NCBI GenBank assembly: GCA_965203915.1
Contig: OZ241918.1
Span: 1,550,001 to 1,614,000 of the forward strand
Length of the DNA: 64,000 bases
Direction: 5' to 3'
Origin: JASGCL01 sp965203915
GTDB taxonomy: Bacteria; Pseudomonadota; Alphaproteobacteria; JASGCL01
Shown: positions 58,286 to 64,000 of the stretch, one piece after another
Numbering within the stretch: position 1 is the first letter of the stretch
How the letters are laid out: each line of letters starts with the position of its first letter
Position numbers and translations under genes: made by a program
The notes under the pieces: generated by a model
The model's input: the letters and a program-made list of their open reading frames with translations, nothing else
What the model was told of the DNA's origin: nothing
Databases searched by the model: none

Positions 58286-59005
58286 CTAGCCCTTACCCCA
58301 CAAAAATTTTTGCCATGACAATGGCAACCATGCCCAACATCTTAACAGCCAGTCCAATCTTTTGGGGAATAAAATGATTGATTTTTTTTGTCTTAGCCCT
58401 TTCATAATCCTATCCGCGGCTTCATCCGCCGTCATAATAAATGGCATGTCGAATTTATTTTTGCTGGTTAGATCGGTTTTGACAAAACCTGGGGCGATTA
58501 ATTGCACCACCAACTTGGGGTGCTCGACTTGCAAACTCTCACAAAAGTTTTTCAAATAGGCCTTGGTCGCCGAGTAAGGTTGCCCCAATGGCAGGCCGAC
58601 ATTGCCTGCCTGCGAACCACAAATCGCCAAGAAGCCTGTGCGTTTTTCTAATGGGCCAGCCACATATTTTGCCAACAGCGTTGGCGCAATATTATTAACC
58701 TTGACCATGTCCAACAATATATCTTCTTTGATGGCAACGATGGGGCCAGGGTCGTAAACCGCGGGCATAAAAATAACGCCATCAAGCGGTTGTAATTGCT
58801 GGCAAAGTTTTTTCAAAGCCACGGTGTCGCCAACCTCTAGCGGCGCAAAGCGGTAGGTTTTTTTATCAATACCATCGGGCGCGTGGCGCGATGAAATAAT
58901 CACATCCGCCCCCGCCGCTATCAATTTTTTACCCAACGCCAAACCCATGCCGCGCGAGCCGCCGATAAGCCAAATGGTTTTGCCCAAAAAATATTGTGTG
59001 GTCAT
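58286..59005 (-). CDS. short-chain dehydrogenase, third of three tandem paralogues
   Basis: An NAD(P)-dependent Rossmann enzyme of 239 residues. WLIGGSRGMGLALG is the cofactor loop, and the catalytic Ser and Tyr-x3-Lys lie in CGSQAG and QPYSATKAYLKN. The last 25 residues are hydrophobic with Trp and end LSWQKFLWGKG, a likely membrane-touching tail shared by the other two paralogues. It lies 52 bases after the second paralogue. The substrate is unknown. Confidence 0.87.
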   Translation of the reverse strand: MTTQYFLGKTIWLIGGSRGMGLALGKKLIAAGADVIISSRHAPDGIDKKTYRFAPLEVGDTVALKKLCQQLQPLDGVIFMPAVYDPGPIVAIKEDILLDMVKVNNIAPTLLAKYVAGPLEKRTGFLAICGSQAGNVGLPLGQPYSATKAYLKNFCESLQVEHPKLVVQLIAPGFVKTDLTSKNKFDMPFIMTADEAADRIMKGLRQKKSIILFPKRLDWLLRCWAWLPLSWQKFLWGKG

Positions 59006-59057
59006 GTATTTTATTATACGGCTATCGCCTAAGCTGGTGGCATAGGCCTAGGCGATT

Positions 59058-59801
59058 TTACGATTTCAATATCATCTTGCCAAAATATCTCCAAAATAAT
59101 CGCCTAATAAATATGGGGGTGAGGCAGATAATTTGCACCGTGCTGTGCATCGCCCACGGAAAGCGAATATAAAATTTTTGCGTAGCAATACCAAACAAAA
59201 TAAAATGCACGGCTTTCTTCACCGAATAAATAAGCGGCATGCGGAAATTATTGCCACTAATCATGTCGGTTGCCACGTAACCTGGCGCAACCAAATGCGT
59301 TTTTAATTTGGGGTATTCCACGGCAACGGTTTCAGCAAAGTTTTTTAGATAATCTTTGCCACCGCTATAGGGTTGGCTAAAGGGTAGCCCCACGATACCC
59401 GCCACCGAGCCCATGAAGACAAAAAAGCCCCTGCGCGATTCTAGCTTTTTGCCCAAATAGGCGACCAACAAACTGGGGGGAATAACATTCACGGCAAGCA
59501 ATTCGGCAAGATGTTTTTCATCAATATCCGCGACCGAACCAGGCGATAAAACCCCCGAGCTGTAAATAACGCCATCAAGGTCGTTCATTTTATCACATAA
59601 TGATTTTAATTTTTTGCGGTCGGTAACATCAAGGGCGATGAATTCATGGGCAAATTTTTCTTGGGGTGCGCGGCGCGCCGAAATAATAACCCTTGCGCCG
59701 CGGCGTGATAATTCGCGTGCCAAGCCCAAGCCAATGCCGCGCGAGCCGCCGATAATCCAAATTTTTTTATTTTTAAAATATAAAGACATGTTTTTTGTCA
59801 A
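59058..59801 (-). CDS. short-chain dehydrogenase, second of three tandem paralogues
   Basis: A 247-residue Rossmann enzyme with IWIIGGSRGIGLGLA as the cofactor loop and MGSVAG / QPYSGGKDYLKN as the catalytic Ser and Tyr-Lys sites. It is the most diverged of the three, with Gly-Gly instead of Ala-Thr between Tyr and Lys. It keeps the hydrophobic, Trp-containing C-terminal tail (FIRRLFWRYFGK). Its start directly abuts the stop of the upstream paralogue, so the two are translated from one message. Confidence 0.87.
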   Translation of the reverse strand: MTKNMSLYFKNKKIWIIGGSRGIGLGLARELSRRGARVIISARRAPQEKFAHEFIALDVTDRKKLKSLCDKMNDLDGVIYSSGVLSPGSVADIDEKHLAELLAVNVIPPSLLVAYLGKKLESRRGFFVFMGSVAGIVGLPFSQPYSGGKDYLKNFAETVAVEYPKLKTHLVAPGYVATDMISGNNFRMPLIYSVKKAVHFILFGIATQKFYIRFPWAMHSTVQIICLTPIFIRRLFWRYFGKMILKS

Positions 59802-60584
59802 TTAATGTTTGCCCGTTTGGTTAATAACTTTGTTCCTTATCAGACGCCATAAAAATCTTTTGATAATAAGCGGCGTGCTGCGCCATAGCCAGGGAAAGAA
59901 AGTAATGATGAGGGGAAATTCAATAACCAACCTTGGCCCCATGATGCCCTTAGCAAATTCGAGCGAGGCTTCGTCGGCCTCCATCGCGAAGGGCATGGGC
60001 ATGGTGATTTGTTTAACCAATTCGGTGCGCACGAAGCCAGGAGCTAACAAATGGATGAAGCTGTTGGGGCATTCCACCGCCAAGGTTTCTATCAAACTTT
60101 TTAAATAGGCTTTGGTCGCCGAATAGGGTTGCCCCAACGGCGCGCCGATAAAACTGGTTTGTGAGCCACAAATCACAAAAAAACCTTTGCGTTTATCTAT
60201 CCCAGGGGTCATGAGTTTTGCCACCAAGGTCGGGGCGTGCATGTTGACGCTTACAATATCGAGCAGGTCTTGCTCGCGCAGGTCAGCAACCAAATTTTGT
60301 TTATGAATACCCGACATATAAACCACGCCGTCCAAATTTTTTTGGGCAAGGCAGGTTGCTTTCAATTTTTTGAGGTCGGCAACATCCAATTTCACAAAGG
60401 TGAAGGGAAAGGAATTATCAAGCGGTTGCGAACGGGCCGAAATAATAACCTTCGCCCCCGCCATGGCCATAATCTTGGCCAACGCCAAACCCATGCCGCG
60501 CGAACCCCCTATCACCCAGATTTTTTTATCACGGTATTTGTGGGCTAGTTTTTTTTGCACCGATTTGGAGATATTTTTAACCAT
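59802..60584 (-). CDS. short-chain dehydrogenase, first of three tandem paralogues
   Basis: A 260-residue Rossmann enzyme with IWVIGGSRGMGLALA as the cofactor loop and CGSQTS / QPYSATKAYLKS as the catalytic sites. A basic N-terminal extension of about 20 residues precedes the fold. The C-terminal tail is hydrophobic and ends IIKRFLWRLIRNK plus a short polar end. It follows the DUF1365 gene by about 70 bases on the same strand. Confidence 0.87.
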   Translation of the reverse strand: MVKNISKSVQKKLAHKYRDKKIWVIGGSRGMGLALAKIMAMAGAKVIISARSQPLDNSFPFTFVKLDVADLKKLKATCLAQKNLDGVVYMSGIHKQNLVADLREQDLLDIVSVNMHAPTLVAKLMTPGIDKRKGFFVICGSQTSFIGAPLGQPYSATKAYLKSLIETLAVECPNSFIHLLAPGFVRTELVKQITMPMPFAMEADEASLEFAKGIMGPRLVIEFPLIITFFPWLWRSTPLIIKRFLWRLIRNKVINQTGKH

Positions 60585-60657
60585 TGTCCTTTTTTAAATT
60601 AACAAGGCGATATACCAAGAAAAAATATTTTTCGCAATCTTATTCACGACACCCCAT

Positions 60658-61482
60658 TTAGGCCATGGTGTGAACGCCGTGCGTTATTTTTGTTTGTTGG
60701 GGTTGTGGTTTGGGGCGAAATCTTAACCTTTTAAAAAATAAATAAAGCGCGTGCAGGTGGATGGTGAAGATAACCTTCCACGGCTGCAGGGGCATGGTCA
60801 GCAATAACCATAAGGCATTTTTATTATTCATGGGTATTTTTTTCATCACCATGCCTGTGTCAAGTTGCAATTCATGTTGTGGCGAAAATAATTTTATGTT
60901 GGCAGAAAATTTTTTGCTGTCTTGCGCGAATTGAAAACGATAATAACCCACGCGGTCATAAAATGGCGAAACATGAAATTCCTTGTCGGCAAGAAAAATA
61001 TCACCATCATCGATGGGCAACAGGTTTTTTTTACAAAGCACATAATAGTGATGTTCGCCATAGGTGTTATGAACTTCGGCCAGGATGACCCGTAATATAT
61101 TTTTATCGTCATAAGCCAACCAAAAACTAACGGGATTAAAAATATAAAACAGCACGCGACCTTGGGTTATCAATTCTAATTTCTTGGCGGCAAATGTTGT
61201 TTCTTGGTTTATTATTTTTTTTATCCGCCCATGCAATGTCCCGCCCCGTATCTTATCTTGTGTCTTGTCTTGCATCTTGTCTTTCATGGCGCCGTAATCG
61301 CTGGGGGCAAATTGGAATATCCATTTCAAGAAAAATATTAAGGGCAAGGTAATAACATCGCTTATCGTAAACAACCCGCACCAATGGCGATAGGACAAAC
61401 CATGTTGCTGTGGCGCGCCCGCCGTTGCATGGCGTTGATGAAATACGCGACCGACCATAAAATAATGTTGTTGTTTTGCCAT
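60658..61482 (-). CDS. DUF1365 family protein
   Basis: A protein of 274 residues whose family is regularly found next to the FAD-dependent oxidoreductase type encoded upstream, often with cyclopropane-fatty-acid synthase genes, and thought to act on lipids. GRVFHQRH at the start, FNPVSFWLAYD, AEVHNTYGEHHYYVL and KEFHVSPFYDRVGYYRF are its conserved stretches. A short KMQDKTQDK repeat near residue 70 is encoded by a small tandem repeat. The exact reaction is unknown. Confidence 0.85.
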   Translation of the reverse strand: MAKQQHYFMVGRVFHQRHATAGAPQQHGLSYRHWCGLFTISDVITLPLIFFLKWIFQFAPSDYGAMKDKMQDKTQDKIRGGTLHGRIKKIINQETTFAAKKLELITQGRVLFYIFNPVSFWLAYDDKNILRVILAEVHNTYGEHHYYVLCKKNLLPIDDGDIFLADKEFHVSPFYDRVGYYRFQFAQDSKKFSANIKLFSPQHELQLDTGMVMKKIPMNNKNALWLLLTMPLQPWKVIFTIHLHALYLFFKRLRFRPKPQPQQTKITHGVHTMA

Positions 61483-61601
61483 GTAAGTTATTTATTAAAA
61501 AATGTAATAGCCGTGTGAGGGAGGATATATTCACCAATAGATTTTACTATAGCATTTTTTGCCATGGTTTTTTAGCAAGGTTTTTTTTACCAGCGTTTTT
61601 T

Positions 61602-62885
61602 TTACCAAGGTTTTTGCGCACCAAAATAAGGTAGCAGGTCGATGGCACTTCGCAACCCATCCTCGTGAAAGCCATAACCAAGGTAAGCGCCGCAGAAATA
61701 GATGTTGTCGACCCCTTGCAGTGATTTTATTTTTTCTTGGGCCTGGCGACTTGCCAAATTATATTGCGGGTGTTCCATGATGGTTTTGTCGTCGTAAGCG
61801 GGCAAGTTTGTCGCGGGGTTGAGGGTGACAAAAAAATTATCCTTGGCTTGCAATGACTGCAATTGGTTCATCCAATAACTCATGGTGGTGGTGCCAAATT
61901 TTTCAAAAAAATTCCAACAGGCATAGGCGACTTTTTTATTGGGCATGAAATCAGCATGGCGGTGGGTAAAAACTTGCGAAGGTTTATATTCTATCAACCT
62001 CAGAAATTCTTTAACTGGATGCGCGATGTTGGCTAGTATTTGTAATGCTTGGTCGGTGTGGCAGGCAAAAACCAATTTATCAAATTCTAATTCGCGGCCC
62101 TTCTCGGTTGTTACGCGCCATTTATCGTTCGCCAATTTTTTTGCGGCCATGACACCATCGCCATCGGCAACATGGCCACCGCGCGCCAAAAAATATTTCT
62201 TTATTTTTTCAACATAGACCCGCGACCCGCCAACCACGGTGCGCCATTGCGGTTGGTCAGCAATGGTGAAAAGCCCGTGGTTGAAAAAAAATTGGGCGAA
62301 GTAGCGCGCGGGATATTGGTTCATTTTATCGATGGGCATGCTCCATATGGCCGAACCCAGCGGGTAAATAAAACGCTGGCGCAGGTCTTGACTCGCCCCC
62401 ATGTTATCAAGCCATTGCGCCAAAGACAAATCGTCGGCAATATCGCGCCAGGTTTTCCGCGCCCGCCGTTGAAAGAAAAATATTTTGACCAACAAGGCAT
62501 AATGGCGCGGGTTGAGGAGGTTAACCCTGTCTTGGAACAATCTATCGCTATTAAAATTGTATTTTTTTTCGGCCGAATGATAACAAAATGTCATGTCCGA
62601 CTCTTGGCTGGCAACCTGCAAATAATCGAACAATTTGGTTAATTCGGGATAATTCTTTTCGTTAAAAACAATGAAGCCTGTATCGACAGCCAAGTTTTTT
62701 TTTGTTTGGCTGTCGCGTAGGGTCAGGGTGCGGCTATGGCCACCCAAACGTTTCTTTTTTTCGAACAAAGTTATGTCGAAAGATTTTTCTTCGCTTTGCT
62801 TTGCCTTTTGATGGGATAAGGCCAAGGCCAAACTTAAACCCGAAATGCCACTGCCGACGATTGCTATTTTGATTGGCCTCACCAT
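61602..62885 (-). CDS. FAD-dependent amine oxidase-like oxidoreductase
   Basis: This 427-residue flavoprotein begins with IAIVGSGISGLSLALALS, the FAD-binding loop, followed by LFEKKKRLGGHSRTL. The end has NIYFCGAYLGYGFHEDGLRSA, the second FAD motif. This branch of the amine-oxidase superfamily is typically paired with DUF1365 proteins and lipid-modifying genes and may act on unsaturated fatty acyl chains, which is an inference from neighbours. ATG 62885 is used, as a GTG three codons earlier is possible. A gap of about 120 bases without features separates it from DUF1365. Confidence 0.85.
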   Translation of the reverse strand: MVRPIKIAIVGSGISGLSLALALSHQKAKQSEEKSFDITLFEKKKRLGGHSRTLTLRDSQTKKNLAVDTGFIVFNEKNYPELTKLFDYLQVASQESDMTFCYHSAEKKYNFNSDRLFQDRVNLLNPRHYALLVKIFFFQRRARKTWRDIADDLSLAQWLDNMGASQDLRQRFIYPLGSAIWSMPIDKMNQYPARYFAQFFFNHGLFTIADQPQWRTVVGGSRVYVEKIKKYFLARGGHVADGDGVMAAKKLANDKWRVTTEKGRELEFDKLVFACHTDQALQILANIAHPVKEFLRLIEYKPSQVFTHRHADFMPNKKVAYACWNFFEKFGTTTMSYWMNQLQSLQAKDNFFVTLNPATNLPAYDDKTIMEHPQYNLASRQAQEKIKSLQGVDNIYFCGAYLGYGFHEDGLRSAIDLLPYFGAQKPW

Positions 62886-62918
62886 GTCTCCCACGTCCCC
62901 CTTCCGTTTTGTGTTGCT

Positions 62919-64000
62919 TTACCGCTGGCTGGTTTGCCAATTGGGATTTTGATAAAAAGGTGTGTTGAGCGGCGGCAGTTTTTTATTTAAAATATGGCTC
63001 GCGGCTTTTTCACCCGTCATGATGGACGGCCCATTCAAATTGCCGTTGGTGATGCGCGGGAATATGGAACTATCGGCCAGGCGTAAATTGTTGACGCCAA
63101 TCACACGACAGTCAGTATCGACCACCGCCATCGGGTCATCGGTTTTTCCCATCTTGCAACTGCAGGATGGATGATAAGCACTCTCAACATGTTCTTTAAG
63201 CCAACCATTTAATTCTTCGTCGCTTTGATAATTAACGCCTGGGCTTACCTCGCCGTCAAAATAATTTTGGAATGATGGTTGCTGAAAAATCTCGCGCGTC
63301 AACCGAATCGCCTTGCGGAAAATTTGCCAATCCTCATCATGCGACATGTAATTAAATAAAATTTTTGGCGAATCCATCGGGTCGTTAGAACGCAAGGTAA
63401 TTTCGCCGCGCGACGGCGACAACATGGGGCCAACATGCACTTGGAATCCATCGCCAGGGAAAGCGGCCTTCCCGTCATAACGCATGGCGGCGGGTAAAAA
63501 ATGATATTGAATATTGGGGTAGGGAATGCCTTTATCGGAGCGAATAAAACCACAGGATTCAAAATGGTTGGTCGCGCCCAAACCCGTTTTTAAAAACAGC
63601 CATTGCGCCCCTATCATGGCTTTTGACAACAATCCTATTTTGCGATTTATCGTGATGCGTTTTTTGCATTTCGCTTGCAAATAAATTTCCAAATGATCTT
63701 GTAAATTTTTTCCCACGCCCTTGCGGTCGGCGACCACCGCGATGCCCAATTTTTTTAATTCATCGGCTGGCCCCACGCCCGACGATAACAAAATTTTTGG
63801 CGAATTGATGGACCCCGCGGCCAAGACAACTTCTCTATCGGCCTTGACCATCACCACCTTGCCTTTTTGCATCACCTCAACCCCGACTGCCTTTTTTCCA
63901 TCAAAAACAATGCGCCTGACAAAACAATGCAACAACCGACAATTGCTTCGTTGTAATGCAGGCTTAAGGTAAGCCGTCGCCGCCGACCAACGTTTGCCGC
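62919..64000 (-). CDS. choline dehydrogenase-type GMC oxidoreductase, N-terminus outside the window
   Basis: This is the C-terminal 360 or so residues of a GMC-family FAD oxidoreductase. The reading frame continues to the right edge, where it reads WSAATAYLKPAL, a family stretch, so the gene is cut by the window and does not start at the internal Met. ILLSSGVGPADELKKLGI, the active-site His in ESAYHPSCSCKMG, and DSSIFPRITNGNLNGPSIM followed by TGEKAA are strongly BetA-like. It may oxidise choline to betaine aldehyde or act on another alcohol. It lies 33 bases before the amine-oxidase-like gene. Confidence 0.87.
   Translation of the reverse strand, partial: GKRWSAATAYLKPALQRSNCRLLHCFVRRIVFDGKKAVGVEVMQKGKVVMVKADREVVLAAGSINSPKILLSSGVGPADELKKLGIAVVADRKGVGKNLQDHLEIYLQAKCKKRITINRKIGLLSKAMIGAQWLFLKTGLGATNHFESCGFIRSDKGIPYPNIQYHFLPAAMRYDGKAAFPGDGFQVHVGPMLSPSRGEITLRSNDPMDSPKILFNYMSHDEDWQIFRKAIRLTREIFQQPSFQNYFDGEVSPGVNYQSDEELNGWLKEHVESAYHPSCSCKMGKTDDPMAVVDTDCRVIGVNNLRLADSSIFPRITNGNLNGPSIMTGEKAASHILNKKLPPLNTPFYQNPNWQTSQR

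Overview
The window reads as chromosomal DNA of a free-living alphaproteobacterium. The signs are a class I lysyl-tRNA synthetase, GatCAB amidotransferase, an aspartate-type (Mg-dependent) HemB, a CC0125/CC1285-type lipoprotein, a DUF1285 protein, sdhCDAB, and an rRNA operon ordered 16S-tRNA-Ile-tRNA-Ala-23S-5S. Methylmalonate-semialdehyde, dimethylglycine/sarcosine, choline and polyamine catabolism suggest a heterotroph using methylated amines and osmolytes, such as a marine Rhodospirillales or SAR116-like lineage. That lineage placement is a guess. Core genes are moderately GC-rich; three accessory stretches are AT-rich and/or repeat-rich.

Layout. 1-2000: an AT-rich membrane/coiled-coil gene split by an in-frame stop, then a repeat-rich gap. 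2005-8000: mmsA, pyrG and a type I secretion ABC transporter with long low-complexity ends. 8100-14550: sdhCDAB, then an omega-aminotransferase and a GlnA-like gamma-glutamylpolyamine synthetase. 14744-22828: a likely secA-gatC-gatA-gatB-lipoprotein-lysK operon. 23137-28479: lipoprotein, dimethylglycine/sarcosine dehydrogenase, anmK and a TPR protein. 28881-33119: an HlyD-type fusion protein and two tandem TolC-type outer-membrane factors, probably partners of the ABC transporter 21 kb away. 33158-38281: MFS transporter, murJ, hisN, cytochrome c and a DUF1285 protein. 38467-47175: outer-membrane barrel, rpsU, fmt, TauE-like transporter, hemH, glycosyltransferase, a frameshifted small membrane gene, trpS and a ThiF-like E1 enzyme.

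47162-49409 is an accessory island. It holds two copies of a five-hairpin repeat of about 270 bp and an AT-rich KAP-family P-loop NTPase. The complete rRNA operon follows on the minus strand (49438-56290). Its 16S-23S spacer is about 2.2 kb and carries two DUF1761-type membrane protein genes between tRNA-Ile and tRNA-Ala. It also carries two copies of a structured leader whose hairpin covaries, and long-range 23S precursor stems. This is the most unusual feature of the window.

57090-64000 holds hemB, tRNA-Leu(GAG), three tandem paralogous short-chain dehydrogenases with hydrophobic tails, a DUF1365 protein, an FAD-dependent amine-oxidase-like protein, and the start-truncated end of a choline dehydrogenase-type GMC oxidoreductase. 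No CRISPR array, transposase or integrase was seen.
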